A DNA stretch of 64,000 nt from Alistipes montrealensis (GCF_018362775.1 NZ_JAGYXY010000004.1:382967-446966); one strand, 5' to 3'; counted from the first letter of the stretch, positions 44,551 to 53,859 are shown. The notes: generated from the sequence alone by a model not told the origin. Numbers and translations are program-made.

Positions 44551-45153
44551 ATGAACCGATATTTTCAGACGCCTCCGGTTGTCAAAAATCTGATAATCAT
44601 CAATGTCCTGGTATTTATGGCTACGGCGCTGCTGCCCGTGGGCGACACGATCATGCAGTATTGCGCCCTGTCGCTGGGAACGCCCTTTTTTCATACCTAC
44701 CAGTTCATTACCTACATGTTCCTGCACGCCAATTTCGAGCATATTTTCTTCAATATGTTCGCCCTGTGGATGTTCGGGCGTACGCTCGAATATGAACTCG
44801 GCTCGCAGCGGTTTCTGACTTTTTACATGGTCTGCGGCGTGGGTGCGGCGCTGATCCAATACCTCACGGCGCTGGTTTTCGGTGAACTGCCGTTGTTGCT
44901 GGTCGGCGCTTCGGGCGCAGTGATGGGTCTGCTGCTGGCGTTCGGCGTGATGCATCCCAATGCGGTCATTATGCTGCTGATCCCGCCTATTCCGATGAAG
45001 GCCAAATGGTTTGTCATCATCTATGCCGTCATCGAGCTGTTCCTCGGATGGAGGGGCGTGGGCAACGTCGCCCATTTCGCCCACGTGGGTGGTATGCTGT
45101 GGGGATTTTTGCTGCTGCACTGGTGGAAGCGCCGGGGAACGATCCGTTTCTAA
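44551..45153 (+). CDS. Rhomboid-family intramembrane serine protease
   Basis: A 200-residue protein of six helices. The rhomboid signatures are HANFEHIFFNMFALW (HxxxxHxxxN-like loop), the catalytic Ser in GASGAVMG (about residue 121) and the catalytic His in AHFAHVGGMLWG (about 176). It would cleave membrane-spanning substrates within the inner membrane. A related membrane EEP gene follows by 3 bases. Confidence 0.93.
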   Translation: MNRYFQTPPVVKNLIIINVLVFMATALLPVGDTIMQYCALSLGTPFFHTYQFITYMFLHANFEHIFFNMFALWMFGRTLEYELGSQRFLTFYMVCGVGAALIQYLTALVFGELPLLLVGASGAVMGLLLAFGVMHPNAVIMLLIPPIPMKAKWFVIIYAVIELFLGWRGVGNVAHFAHVGGMLWGFLLLHWWKRRGTIRF

Positions 45154-45156
45154 GCG

Positions 45157-46302
45157 ATGGCATCTTCGGATTATTACAGTGGTTACGGGGGGCGTCCTTC
45201 GGAGAAGCGCCGCCGCAGTCCGGTCATGTGGCTCGTCGACCTGGTGTTGACGCTCGTGACCCTGGCGGTGGCCGTTACGATGGTCCTCACCTATTTCGTC
45301 CCGTATGTCAATCCCGGCAGCGTGTGGTTCCTGCCTGTGCTGGGGCTGGCAGCTCCTGCGGTTTACGTCGCATCGGTCGTCCTGATGCTCTATTGGATCA
45401 TCCGCTGGCGCTGGGTACGCGCCGGGGTGATGCTGGTGATCGTTGTGGCGGGGCTTTTCAAGGTCTCTCTTTTCTGGCGTCCCGAAATCCGGCGCAACTA
45501 TGCCGAGGAGGTCACTTACGACCGCAACGCGTTCAAGGTCATGACCTACAACGTGCGAAGTTTCTACGGCGAGGACGGCGGCAGCAGTGTCGACGACATC
45601 CTCCGCCTGGTCGAGGAGCAGGCGCCCGACATCATCTGCCTGCAGGAGTTCAACGCCCGCCTCGCGGAACAGTCCGAAGAGTTCGCCCTGCTGGGCGAAA
45701 CGTATGAGATCGCGCATTTCGGACGCACGCAGGCCCCGGATTCGGTCTACGGATCGACGCTGGCCATCCTGAGCAAATACCGCATCCTGCGTTCGAATAC
45801 GGTGCTGACGCCTTCGTCCTCGGTCTGGGCCGATGTGCTGATGGGCGAAGATACGGTGCGCATTTTCAACAACCACCTGCGCTCGACGGCCATCAATGCT
45901 TCGGACAACCAGTTCATCACCAGCCACCAGTTCCTTTCGGATACGGCGCGCGAGACCAAAATCCGCAGCATCGTGACCCGCCTGCGCGAAAACAGCGCAC
46001 TCCGGGCCGCGCAGGTCGACAGCATTGCGCAGGTCGTGGGTGCGACGCGGATAAGACGCATCGTCTGCGGCGACTTCAACGATACGCCCATGTCGTACGT
46101 TTACCGCACGATGGCGCGGGGGCTGCGCGACGCCTTCCGGGAGTGCGGGTCGGGGTATGCGCATACGTTCCGCGGATTCTACAATACGCTGCGCATCGAC
46201 TATGTGCTGAGCGACGGATTCGAGCCACTCTCCTACGAGATGCTTCCGGTCGACTATTCGGACCATCATCCCGTTGTCGTTCGGCTCAAGAAAAGTTCCT
46301 GA
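45157..46302 (+). CDS. Membrane-anchored endonuclease/exonuclease/phosphatase family protein
   Basis: A 381-residue protein with three N-terminal membrane helices (about 25-105) and a C-terminal EEP domain carrying MTYNVRSF, IICLQEFN, FNNHLRS, VCGDFNDTP, LRIDYVLSDG and YSDHHPVV. All catalytic residues are present. Domain orientation suggests a periplasmic active site. Substrate unknown; likely co-transcribed with the rhomboid gene. Confidence 0.9.
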   Translation: MASSDYYSGYGGRPSEKRRRSPVMWLVDLVLTLVTLAVAVTMVLTYFVPYVNPGSVWFLPVLGLAAPAVYVASVVLMLYWIIRWRWVRAGVMLVIVVAGLFKVSLFWRPEIRRNYAEEVTYDRNAFKVMTYNVRSFYGEDGGSSVDDILRLVEEQAPDIICLQEFNARLAEQSEEFALLGETYEIAHFGRTQAPDSVYGSTLAILSKYRILRSNTVLTPSSSVWADVLMGEDTVRIFNNHLRSTAINASDNQFITSHQFLSDTARETKIRSIVTRLRENSALRAAQVDSIAQVVGATRIRRIVCGDFNDTPMSYVYRTMARGLRDAFRECGSGYAHTFRGFYNTLRIDYVLSDGFEPLSYEMLPVDYSDHHPVVVRLKKSS

Positions 46303-46341
46303 TAATCTGCGTCCGGCATAATGCGGCAGGCGGTTTCCCGG

Positions 46342-46373
46342 TTTGGATAGAACCGAAAAAATGGCTAACTTTG
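46342..46373 (+). promoter_or_regulatory. Promoter, -33 TTTG and -7 TAACTTTG
   Basis: TTTG (46342-46345), 20-base spacer, TAACTTTG (46366-46373): an exact match to the Bacteroidota vegetative consensus, 79 bases before the YhcH-like gene. Confidence 0.75.
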
Positions 46374-46452
46374 TAACCGGGCCGTACGGATATGCCGATC
46401 CGGGCGGCGAATACGGAATCCGGAAATGCGAAAACGATAAATACGTAAAACT

Positions 46453-46902
46453 ATGATTTTAGACTCTCTGAAAAACAGCGCGCTCTACTACGGAGTAAGC
46501 CCGCGCATGAAACAGGCTTTCGAACTGATCGCTTCGACCGACTGGGCGGCGATGGAGCCGGGCATCCACGAACTCGACGGCAAGGACATCTACGTCAACG
46601 TGATGGAGCGCGAATTGAAGCAGAAACCCGACGCCAAACTCGAAATCCACAACGAATACATCGACATTCAGGTCCTCATCCGGGGCGTGGAGGAGTCGTT
46701 CGGCTGGAGCGAACGCAAGGACCTCAAACTGCCGCTCGGCGAATTCAGCGTCGAGAAGGACATCCAACTCTTCGACGACGTGCCGCAGACCTACTACACG
46801 ATGCGTCCGGGCCAGTTTACGGTGCTTTTCCCCGAAGACGGGCACGCTCCGATGGTGGGCGAGGGCAGCGTCCGCAAGATCATCGTCAAGGTGCGCAAAT
46901 AA
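46453..46902 (+). CDS. YhcH/YjgK/YiaL family protein
   Basis: A 149-residue cupin-like protein of the DUF386 family, with the metal-site region LEIHNEYIDIQVLIRGVEE and a C-terminal QFTVLFPEDGHAPMVGEG. Relatives occur in sialic-acid and uronate catabolic operons (anomerase or isomerase role), but this copy stands alone with its own promoter and terminator, so its substrate is open. Confidence 0.9.
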   Translation: MILDSLKNSALYYGVSPRMKQAFELIASTDWAAMEPGIHELDGKDIYVNVMERELKQKPDAKLEIHNEYIDIQVLIRGVEESFGWSERKDLKLPLGEFSVEKDIQLFDDVPQTYYTMRPGQFTVLFPEDGHAPMVGEGSVRKIIVKVRK

Positions 46903-46925
46903 CCGCCGTCGGCGATACCGTTTCA

Positions 46926-46952
46926 GGCCGGGATTTTTCCCGGTCTTTTTTT
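46926..46952 (+). terminator. Rho-independent terminator of YhcH-like gene
   Basis: GGCCGGGA pairs with TCCCGGTC around TTTT, followed by a run of T. Confidence 0.9.
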
Positions 46953-47014
46953 GTGCCCGGGAGACAATAATCCGCTCGTTTTCCGGTTTGATTAGGTGTT
47001 TAACAGACAAACGG

Positions 47015-47569
47015 ATGAAACAGTTACCTATTTTAATTCTTGCGGCCGTGTTGGCCTGCCAGGCAGCCGGGGCGCAGGACCGGAACGGTTATGACGCGGT
47101 CAGCGGAGCTACGGAACCCCAGTCCGTGCAGCGGGTGCAGCCCGATCCGTCAGCAATGGCCATGCGCGAATCGCAGCGGTTGCAGAAAGCGCTGGGGTTG
47201 GATGCCAAGCAGACCAAGCAGGTCTATAAGACGGTTTATAACCAACTGAAAAGCGATATGTCGCAGCAGTCCGGTTTTGGCGGCGTGGGCGGTTTTCGCG
47301 GAGGCATGGGACCCGGCGGTGGAATGCATGGAGGCGCTCCCGGTCGGGGAATGCCGGGCGGTTCAGGGCCTGAGGGTATGCAATCCGACCGGCGGCGGAT
47401 GCCCCGCGAAGGAGCTGCGGCGCGCGGCGATGACGCAGCCCGGCAGAAAGTGCTGGCGAAGAAGTTCCGCAAGCTGTTTACGCCGGAGCAATATGCCGCG
47501 TGGCAACGCTTGTGTGCCGAACAACGGCCGGAGCATCCGGCCGGGCGGCAGGAACGGGTGGTCGAATAA
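47015..47569 (+). CDS. Exported Gly/Met-rich Spy-like protein
   Basis: Starts at ATG 47015 (MKQLPILILAAVLACQAAGAQ), 184 residues with a signal peptide. A helix pair (SQRLQKALGLDAKQTKQVYKTV near 50-70 and KFRKLFTPEQYAAWQRLC near 150-167) resembles LTxxQ/Spy repeats of periplasmic chaperones and Bacteroidota DUF4890-type proteins. Between them lies a Gly/Met/Pro-rich segment (GGFRGGMGPGGGMHGG) that may bind metal (inference). A hairpin terminator follows. Confidence 0.75.
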   Translation: MKQLPILILAAVLACQAAGAQDRNGYDAVSGATEPQSVQRVQPDPSAMAMRESQRLQKALGLDAKQTKQVYKTVYNQLKSDMSQQSGFGGVGGFRGGMGPGGGMHGGAPGRGMPGGSGPEGMQSDRRRMPREGAAARGDDAARQKVLAKKFRKLFTPEQYAAWQRLCAEQRPEHPAGRQERVVE

Positions 47570-47574
47570 AAATG

Positions 47575-47605
47575 CGCCGGGCATCCGAATACTCGGAGCC
47601 CGGCG
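47575..47605. terminator. Bidirectional terminator
   Basis: CGCCGGGC (47575-47582) pairs with GCCCGGCG (47598-47605), with an inner TCCGA/TCGGA stem; it separates two convergent genes. Confidence 0.75.
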
Positions 47606-47611
47606 TTGTTT

Positions 47612-48790
47612 TCAGGCGAGGGCCACGCGGCGGGAACGCAGGGTCAGCCGGATGCAGAGCCACGAACAGAGGGCGCAGACGACGAAGACCGCGCCTGTGG
47701 AGACCAATGTGTTGCCGATGCCGACCAGCGGCGAGACGATGCCGCCGAAGGCGAAGCAGACGGCGCCGAGCAATGCCGAAGCGGTTCCGGCATGTTCGCG
47801 GGCGCACTCCATCGCCAGCGTCGTGGAGGAGGTGAACGTGAGTCCCATGGCGAAGAGCAGGGCGAACAGCAGCAGCTCGTAAATCCAGAAATTGCAGTCC
47901 ATTGCAAGTGCCGCGGCTTCTGCTGCGGCGAAGAAGATCATCCCCATGCAGCCGGTGAGCGTGCTCCGTTCGGGGTGGCGGAAGCGGATCGAGAAGGCCG
48001 CGGCCCCGCCGATGGCGAGGGCATTGATCGCAAAACAGATGCTGAACTGAAACGCCGTGAATCCATAGTGTTCCTGCATGATGAAGGGCGAAGAGGCGAT
48101 GTAGGCGAACAGTACGCCCTGCGCAAATCCGAGTTGCAGGATGTAGCCCAGGTAGCGGCGGTTGCGGAGCACCTTTGCGAAACTGCGGAAGATGTCGCTC
48201 CACGCAACGGCGCTGCGGCGCTCTGCGGGCAGCGATTCCCGGAGCCGGAAACTGCCGGCCAGCAGCACGCATCCCAGTGCGAGCAGGATGCAGAAGATGC
48301 CCTGCCAGCCGATTACGTCGGTGAAGGTTCCGCCGATAATCGGCGCGACGACGGGCGCTATGCCGTTGATGGCGCCGATCAGGGCGAGCATCCGGGCCAG
48401 GTCGCGGCCGGAGAATTTGTCGGTGGCGACCGAACGCGAAATGACGATGCCGCCCGAGCCGGCGATGCCCTGTACGAAGCGCATCGTGACGAACTGACCG
48501 ATACTCGTGGAGAAGACGCAGAGCAGCGTCGAGCCGATGAAGAGCCACATAGCCGCCAGGAGCGGTGTCCGGCGGCCGTATTTGTCGCTCAGGGGCCCGA
48601 AGAGCAGTTGGCCCGCGGCCAGTCCGACCATGCTGGTCGTGAGACCCATCTGCACCATCGGCGAAGAGGTATGGAAGTACTCCGCCATGGCGGGCAGCGC
48701 CGGCAGGTACATGTCGGTCACGAAGGGACCGAAGGCCGTCAGCATACCCAGCAGGATGAGTACGAATGTCTTGGAATTACCGTTATTCAT
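47612..48790 (-). CDS. Bcr/CflA family multidrug efflux MFS transporter
   Basis: A 392-residue 12-helix transporter. N-terminal TDMYLPALPAMAEYFHTS and the loop GPLSDKYGRRTPLL followed by RFVQGIAGSGGIVISRSVATD are hallmark Bcr/CflA motifs. It would export drugs such as chloramphenicol or bicyclomycin, or small peptides/amino acids, with proton exchange. Start ATG at 48790. Confidence 0.92.
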   Translation of the reverse strand: MNNGNSKTFVLILLGMLTAFGPFVTDMYLPALPAMAEYFHTSSPMVQMGLTTSMVGLAAGQLLFGPLSDKYGRRTPLLAAMWLFIGSTLLCVFSTSIGQFVTMRFVQGIAGSGGIVISRSVATDKFSGRDLARMLALIGAINGIAPVVAPIIGGTFTDVIGWQGIFCILLALGCVLLAGSFRLRESLPAERRSAVAWSDIFRSFAKVLRNRRYLGYILQLGFAQGVLFAYIASSPFIMQEHYGFTAFQFSICFAINALAIGGAAAFSIRFRHPERSTLTGCMGMIFFAAAEAAALAMDCNFWIYELLLFALLFAMGLTFTSSTTLAMECAREHAGTASALLGAVCFAFGGIVSPLVGIGNTLVSTGAVFVVCALCSWLCIRLTLRSRRVALA

Positions 48791-48999
48791 AATACGATGT
48801 TTGATGCTGTAAAATTACACCGAATTATCGCTTTCGGGCTGGTCTTTTGTTGCCGGGTGTAGTTCATTTCCGGCATATGGGCGCGGTGAAAAAACGCAGT
48901 CTGCCGATTTCCGGATGCGCGGAGCCGGGGCAGGCCGGGCTGTCCCGGGCGGAACAAAAAGAATTTTGCGGCAAGCTTGCTAAGTTCCGTATTTTGTAC

Positions 49000-49007
49000 T
49001 AAATTTG
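49000..49007 (+). promoter_or_regulatory. -7 box TAAATTTG
   Basis: Matches TAnnTTTG, 23 bases before ATG 49031; no well-spaced -33 TTTG. Confidence 0.5.
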
Positions 49008-49030
49008 TCGTACGGGTATTCCCGGATAGT

Positions 49031-49414
49031 ATGAAAACATCGGCATTCATATTTCTTTTTTTACTGGTCTCCTCCCTGTCGTCCGCGATGGATTCGGGGG
49101 TGAGGTCCGGCTCGCGGGCTTATCCCGGAACTTTCCAGACGACGGCCGGCTTTTCCGCCGGTTCCAGGTATGCCGATTTCCTGGCTGCGGAGAGTGTCCG
49201 GACAGCTATTCCCGCTCCCATGCGTGCCCTGCGCAAGCAGTTGGAGGGCCAGCAGCGGGTCTACGGCGGAGGCCGTGACGTTTGCTCCGGGCGGCATTTC
49301 TCGCTGGTACAGGACTGCTGTGCGAAATACCTCGTTTCCCTGTTGTCGGGCGGTCTTATCGCCGTTCCGTTCCATCACGCCGACTACCTCAAATTCGGTA
49401 TCCTGGTCATTTAG
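49031..49414 (+). CDS. Hypothetical exported protein, 127 residues
   Basis: Starts at ATG 49031 (MKTSAFIFLFLLVSSLSSA), with a signal peptide. The mature part has three Cys (DVCSGRHFSLVQDCC) and a hydrophobic C-terminal segment (YLVSLLSGGLIAVPF). Not recognised. A -7 box lies just upstream. It precedes the decarboxylase-subunit genes but is separated by about 190 bases holding a GTACGAT/ATCGTAC inverted repeat (49439-49460). Confidence 0.5.
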   Translation: MKTSAFIFLFLLVSSLSSAMDSGVRSGSRAYPGTFQTTAGFSAGSRYADFLAAESVRTAIPAPMRALRKQLEGQQRVYGGGRDVCSGRHFSLVQDCCAKYLVSLLSGGLIAVPFHHADYLKFGILVI

Positions 49415-49600
49415 CCGTCAAATCCTTTTGTTCTTATCGTACGATGCCTCGTGTATCGTACTTCGGATTTCCGTGTGCGAACCGGTTCCGGCGACTGCAT
49501 CTGCCTGATGCGGCGCAGCGAACTGCCTCCGGCATGCTTTGCCGCATGTCGACGTATTTTCCCGCACACCCAATGGCAAAACTTTGACGAATACAAAAAA

Positions 49601-49972
49601 ATGGATCTGATCTATATAATTAAGGAGACATCGCTGATGATGGGCTTCACGTTCCTTGTAGGAATAGCCTTTGCGTATGTGCTCAAGGCAATGACGTTTT
49701 TATTTTCCGGCCTCAGTGAAAAGGGCCTGTCCGAGGTGCTGAAAAAAAGCCGGATATGGGGCCGCGCCTACCGGATGGATATTGCCCGTACTTATCGTTA
49801 CATCCGTACGGTTACCCGCCTCGACGGGGGATCGGCGGCCGGGGATGCCAAATCCGAAGCGGATCATGCGATGGACGGCCTGGCCGAATATCACCTCGGA
49901 AACCTCGAAGAAGCAGCGAAACAGGATAAGGAAATGACTTGTTTATACGAACTCCACCATGGAAAAATTTGA
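49601..49972 (+). CDS. Small membrane protein linked to decarboxylase beta subunit
   Basis: Starts at ATG 49601 (MDLIYIIKETSLMMGF), 123 residues; one membrane helix (FTFLVGIAFAYVLKAMTFLF) and a soluble helical tail with SEADHAMDGLAEYHLG. Its end overlaps the next gene by 14 bases, so they are translationally coupled. Position suggests a role analogous to the gamma subunit of oxaloacetate-type decarboxylases, but sequence similarity is not evident. Confidence 0.7.
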   Translation: MDLIYIIKETSLMMGFTFLVGIAFAYVLKAMTFLFSGLSEKGLSEVLKKSRIWGRAYRMDIARTYRYIRTVTRLDGGSAAGDAKSEADHAMDGLAEYHLGNLEEAAKQDKEMTCLYELHHGKI

Positions 49973-51176
49973 TCTGAGTAATATTTTCCAGGGTATTTCG
50001 ACAATGCTGCAATCCGACCCTGCGATCATGTATTCACGCATCGGGTTGATATTGCTGGGTATCCTGCTGGTTTACCTGGGCCGCAAAGGCGTCCTCGAAC
50101 CGCTGGTCATGATTCCGATGGGACTGGGCATGGCCGCCGTGAATGCCGGTGTGTTGATTTTCCCCGGCGGAATCCACGGCAACCTGTTTCTGGACCCGAT
50201 GGTTACGGATACCGACCAGTTGATGAATATCCTCCAGATCGACTTTCTCCAGCCGATCTATACCTTCACGTTCAGCAACGGCCTGATCGCCTGCCTGATC
50301 TTTATGGGCATCGGGACGATGCTCGACATCAACTTCGTGCTGGCGAAACCCCTGCAAAGCATGTTCCTCGCTTTGTGCGCCGAGTTGGGAACGTTCGCCG
50401 TGCTGCCGATCGCCTATTCGATGGGACTCAGCCCCAGCGACAGCGCTTCGATCGCGATGGTGGGCGGGGCCGACGGCCCGATGGTGCTTTTCACCTCGTT
50501 GAACCTTTCGAAGGAGATTTTCGTGCCGATCACGGTCGTTGCCTACCTCTACCTTGGCCTGACCTACGGCGGCTATCCCTACCTGGTGCGGGCGATGGTT
50601 CCCAAGCGCCTGCGGGCCATCAAGATGAAGCCGGCGAAGAAGCCGTCCAGGCAATACAGTCCTGCGACCAAGATTTCGTTCGCCGTGGTGATGTGCGTCA
50701 TCCTGTGCCTGCTCTTCCCGGTGGCTGCCCCGCTGTTCTTCTCGCTCTTCATCGGCGTGGTTATCAAGGAATCCGGGTTGAAGCACGTGAATGATTTCAT
50801 CAGCGGGCCGATGCTCTACGGCTCGACGTTCTTTTTGGGAATCCTGCTGGGCGTGCTGTGCGATGCGCATACGCTGCTCGATCCCACGGTGCTCAAACTG
50901 CTCGTACTGGGAATCCTTGCCCTGCTGATCTCGGGCATCGGGGGCATCCTGGGCGGATATATCATGTATTTCTTCAAGCGGGGCAACTTCAATCCCGTGA
51001 TCGGGATCGCCGCTGTAAGCTGCGTGCCCACGACAGCCAAGGTGGCCCAGAAGATTGTTTCGCACGACAATCCGTCGTCGATGATCCTGCCCGACGCACT
51101 GGGCGCCAATATCATGGGCGTCATCACGTCGGCCATTATCGCCGCAATCTACGTGACGGTTATTCCGATGTTGTAA
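49959..51176 (+). CDS. Sodium-translocating decarboxylase beta subunit (OadB/MmdB/GcdB family)
   Basis: A 405-residue polytopic protein. The conserved Na+-site region SASIAMVGGADGPMVLFTS and N-terminal FMGIGTMLDINFVLAKP identify the beta subunit that decarboxylates carboxybiotin and pumps sodium. The carboxyltransferase (alpha) and biotin carrier genes that normally adjoin are missing in the window; they must be elsewhere or the protein works with another partner. Terminator at 51185-51226. Confidence 0.92.
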   Translation: MEKFDLSNIFQGISTMLQSDPAIMYSRIGLILLGILLVYLGRKGVLEPLVMIPMGLGMAAVNAGVLIFPGGIHGNLFLDPMVTDTDQLMNILQIDFLQPIYTFTFSNGLIACLIFMGIGTMLDINFVLAKPLQSMFLALCAELGTFAVLPIAYSMGLSPSDSASIAMVGGADGPMVLFTSLNLSKEIFVPITVVAYLYLGLTYGGYPYLVRAMVPKRLRAIKMKPAKKPSRQYSPATKISFAVVMCVILCLLFPVAAPLFFSLFIGVVIKESGLKHVNDFISGPMLYGSTFFLGILLGVLCDAHTLLDPTVLKLLVLGILALLISGIGGILGGYIMYFFKRGNFNPVIGIAAVSCVPTTAKVAQKIVSHDNPSSMILPDALGANIMGVITSAIIAAIYVTVIPML

Positions 51177-51184
51177 ACGATGCT

Positions 51185-51226
51185 GAAAACAAAACGGCCC
51201 GCATATTTGCGGGCCGTTTTGTTTTC
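51185..51226. terminator. Bidirectional terminator
   Basis: A 19-base perfect stem (51185-51203 with 51208-51226) and a 4-base loop, T runs on both strands, between convergent genes. Confidence 0.95.
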
Positions 51227-51227
51227 G

Positions 51228-52544
51228 TTATTTTCCGATGCCGGAGTAGCGGAATCCGGCTGCTGCGACCTCCTGTTTGTCGAAGATATTGCGGCCGTCG
51301 ACAATCACGTCGCCGCGCATCATCGTGCGCAACTGCGGCCAGTCGGGCATACGCAGTTCCTTCCATTCGGTCAGCAGGGCGATTGCGTCGGCGCCTTCCG
51401 CGGCTTCGTACATCGTCTGGGCATAGTAGACGGGCCAGCCTTCCATCCGGCGGCGGCACTCGGGCATCGCTACGGGGTCGTAGGCGCGCACCTCGGCTCC
51501 GGCGTCGAGCAGGCGGCTGATCACCACCGTTGCCGGGGCTTCGCGCATGTCGTCGGTCTCGGGTTTGAAGGCCAGTCCCCAGATCGTGACGATCTTGCCC
51601 CGCAGGTCGCCCAGTGCTGCCTGCAATTTCTCGAAAACAACCTCTTTCTGCGCTTCGTTGACGCGTTCGACAGCCTCGATGACCTGCATCGTGTAGCCGT
51701 GTTCGCGGGCCGTATGGGCCAGTGCCTTCACGTCCTTCGGGAAGCACGAACCGCCGTAGCCGCAGCCGGGGTAGAGGAACTTGTTGCCGATGCGGGCGTC
51801 GGAGCCGATGCCTTTGCGGACCATCTCCACGTCAGCGCCCACGCGGTCGCAGAGGTTGGCGATTTCGTTCATGAACGAAATGCGCGTCGCGAGCATGGCA
51901 TTGGCGGCGTATTTGGTCATTTCGGCCGAAGGGATATCCATGAACAGCACGCGGAAATTGCTGATCAGGAACGGGCGGTAGAGTTTGGCCATCAGCTTGC
52001 GGGCCCGTTCGCTGTCGACGCCCACTACCACGCGGTCGGGTGACATGAAATCCTTGATCGCCGCGCCTTCCTTCAGGAATTCGGGGTTCGAAGCTACGTC
52101 GAACGGGATTTTACAGCCGCGCTTTTCGAGTTCCTCCTCGATCACGGCGCGCACTTTCTGCGCTGTGCCTACGGGTACGGTACTCTTGGTGACGAGCACG
52201 GTGTATTTTTTGATGTTGCGGCCGAATGTACGGGCCACGTCCAGGACATATTTCAGGTCGGCCGAACCGTCCTCGTCGGGCGGGGTTCCGACGGCCGAGA
52301 AGACCACTTCGACATGGGGCAGGCATTTCGTGAGGTCGGTGGTGAAGTGCAGGCGTCCCGCCTCCACATTGCGCCGGACGAGTTCTTCGAGTCCCGGTTC
52401 GTAAATCGGGATGATGCCCGCATTCAGGCCGTCGATCTTTTTGGTGTCGATGTCCACGCATGTGATGTCGAGACCCATTTCAGCGAAACAGGCGCCCGAC
52501 ACGAGTCCGACGTAACCTGTCCCCACGATTGCTATTTTCATCAT
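51228..52544 (-). CDS. UDP-glucose/GDP-mannose 6-dehydrogenase family protein
   Basis: A 438-residue NAD-dependent sugar dehydrogenase. The Rossmann motif is at the N terminus (IVGTGYVGLVSGACFAEMG), catalytic Cys in GCGYGGSCFPKDVKAL (about 255-270), and the C-terminal binding domain has TIWGLAFKPETDDMREAP. It oxidises UDP-glucose (most likely) to UDP-glucuronate for envelope polysaccharide. The stop lies at the foot of the shared terminator. No glycan-gene cluster is adjacent. Confidence 0.93.
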   Translation of the reverse strand: MMKIAIVGTGYVGLVSGACFAEMGLDITCVDIDTKKIDGLNAGIIPIYEPGLEELVRRNVEAGRLHFTTDLTKCLPHVEVVFSAVGTPPDEDGSADLKYVLDVARTFGRNIKKYTVLVTKSTVPVGTAQKVRAVIEEELEKRGCKIPFDVASNPEFLKEGAAIKDFMSPDRVVVGVDSERARKLMAKLYRPFLISNFRVLFMDIPSAEMTKYAANAMLATRISFMNEIANLCDRVGADVEMVRKGIGSDARIGNKFLYPGCGYGGSCFPKDVKALAHTAREHGYTMQVIEAVERVNEAQKEVVFEKLQAALGDLRGKIVTIWGLAFKPETDDMREAPATVVISRLLDAGAEVRAYDPVAMPECRRRMEGWPVYYAQTMYEAAEGADAIALLTEWKELRMPDWPQLRTMMRGDVIVDGRNIFDKQEVAAAGFRYSGIGK

Positions 52545-52611
52545 AAACTAAGCGTTTATTTTTTTGAAATGTAAATATAACGCTTTTTTCGGAATATCAT
52601 TGCAGGGGCGC

Positions 52612-52635
52612 AAAAAAGGCGGCCCGAAGACCGCC
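52612..52635 (-). terminator. Terminator of the flavodiiron gene
   Basis: On the minus strand GGCGGTC-TTCG-GGCCGCC is followed by six T: a UUCG tetraloop hairpin 9 bases after the stop. Confidence 0.92.
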
Positions 52636-52643
52636 CCTGTCTG

Positions 52644-53834
52644 TTATTTGTCGCATCTGCATTTGGCGATGCCCTCTGCCAGCGTCCGGCAGTGGCTGTG
52701 CATGTCGGGGGAGAAGCCCTGCTTCATCTCCACGGGCTCGCACAGGGGTTCCCACTTCATCTTCTGGGCGAACTCCGAAAGCAGGCGGACCGAAGCTCCG
52801 GCCCAGCAGAACGAGCCGAACCAACCGAATTTGCGGTGGGGGATGCCCCGGGCTGCAATGCGGTCGAGCAGTTCGGCCACGGGCGGGAACAGGTTGCCGT
52901 TGTAGGTCGGGCCGCCGACGATCAGCGTGTCGAAGCGGAACACGTCGCGCAGGACGATGGAAGGATCGGCGTAGGTGAGGTTATAGACCCGGATCGTGCC
53001 GACGCCTTTGGCGGCCAGTTCGCGTGCGATGCGCTCGGCCATCTGTTCCGTGTTGCCGTACATCGAGGCGTAAGCCACGACGACGCCCGGTTCTCCTTCG
53101 TAGCGGCTCAGGCGGTCGTAAATGTCCATGACCTTCGCGATCTGCTGCTGCCATACGGGACCGTGCGTCGAGCAGATGGTTTCGACGGGCAGCGTGCGGA
53201 CCTTCTGGAGCGCTTTCTGCACGGGGCCGCCGTATTTGCCTACGATGCAGGCGTAGTACCGGCGCATCTCGTCCCAGTAGCGGTCGACCTCGACCTGCGA
53301 ATCGGTAATGCCGCCGTCGAGCGCGCCGAACGTGCCGAAGGCGTCGCCGGTGAAGAGGGTCTTATCGTCGGCGCACCACGTAACCATCGTCTCGGGCCAG
53401 TGCACCATCGGGATCATGTGGAACGACAGCGTTTTGCCGCCCAGGTCGAGCGTGTCGCCCTCCTTGACCTCGATCGTGCCCGCGTCGATGCCGTAGAACC
53501 CGCCGATCATCTGGAGGGTCTTGACGTTGCCCACGATCTGCAACCCGGGGTAGATGCGGCGCAGGGCCGTGATCGACGACGAGTGGTCGGGTTCCATGTG
53601 GTTGACGACCAGGTAGTCGACCTTGCGGTCGCCGATGGCCTCGCGGATGTTGGCTTCGAGACGGCTGCCGAAAGCCTCCTCGACGGTATCGATCAGTGCG
53701 ATCTTCTCGCCGACGACCAAGTAGGCGTTGTACGATACGCCCATCGGAAGCGACCAGAGGGCTTCGAAGCGCGTGGTGGTGCGGTCGTTGACCCCGACGT
53801 AGTGGATGCCGGGTAGTATTTCTGTAATTGCCAT
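52644..53834 (-). CDS. FprA-family A-type flavodiiron protein
   Basis: A 396-residue protein. The metallo-beta-lactamase domain (about 1-250) carries the di-iron ligands in NHMEPDHSSS, HWPETMVTW and a later TGDAFGTFG. The flavodoxin domain (about 255-396) starts VVAYASMYGNTEQMAERIA. It reduces oxygen or nitric oxide using FMN and protects anaerobes. Minus-strand TAAATTTG at 53860-53867 is a likely -7 box, about 26 bases before the start. Confidence 0.95.
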   Translation of the reverse strand: MAITEILPGIHYVGVNDRTTTRFEALWSLPMGVSYNAYLVVGEKIALIDTVEEAFGSRLEANIREAIGDRKVDYLVVNHMEPDHSSSITALRRIYPGLQIVGNVKTLQMIGGFYGIDAGTIEVKEGDTLDLGGKTLSFHMIPMVHWPETMVTWCADDKTLFTGDAFGTFGALDGGITDSQVEVDRYWDEMRRYYACIVGKYGGPVQKALQKVRTLPVETICSTHGPVWQQQIAKVMDIYDRLSRYEGEPGVVVAYASMYGNTEQMAERIARELAAKGVGTIRVYNLTYADPSIVLRDVFRFDTLIVGGPTYNGNLFPPVAELLDRIAARGIPHRKFGWFGSFCWAGASVRLLSEFAQKMKWEPLCEPVEMKQGFSPDMHSHCRTLAEGIAKCRCDK

Positions 53835-53859
53835 AAACGTTTTTTATTTTGTTCCGGCA

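Noticed and set aside
49439..49460. GTACGAT/ATCGTAC inverted repeat as a promoter operator
   Set aside because: It lies far from any -7 box and is short enough to arise by chance.
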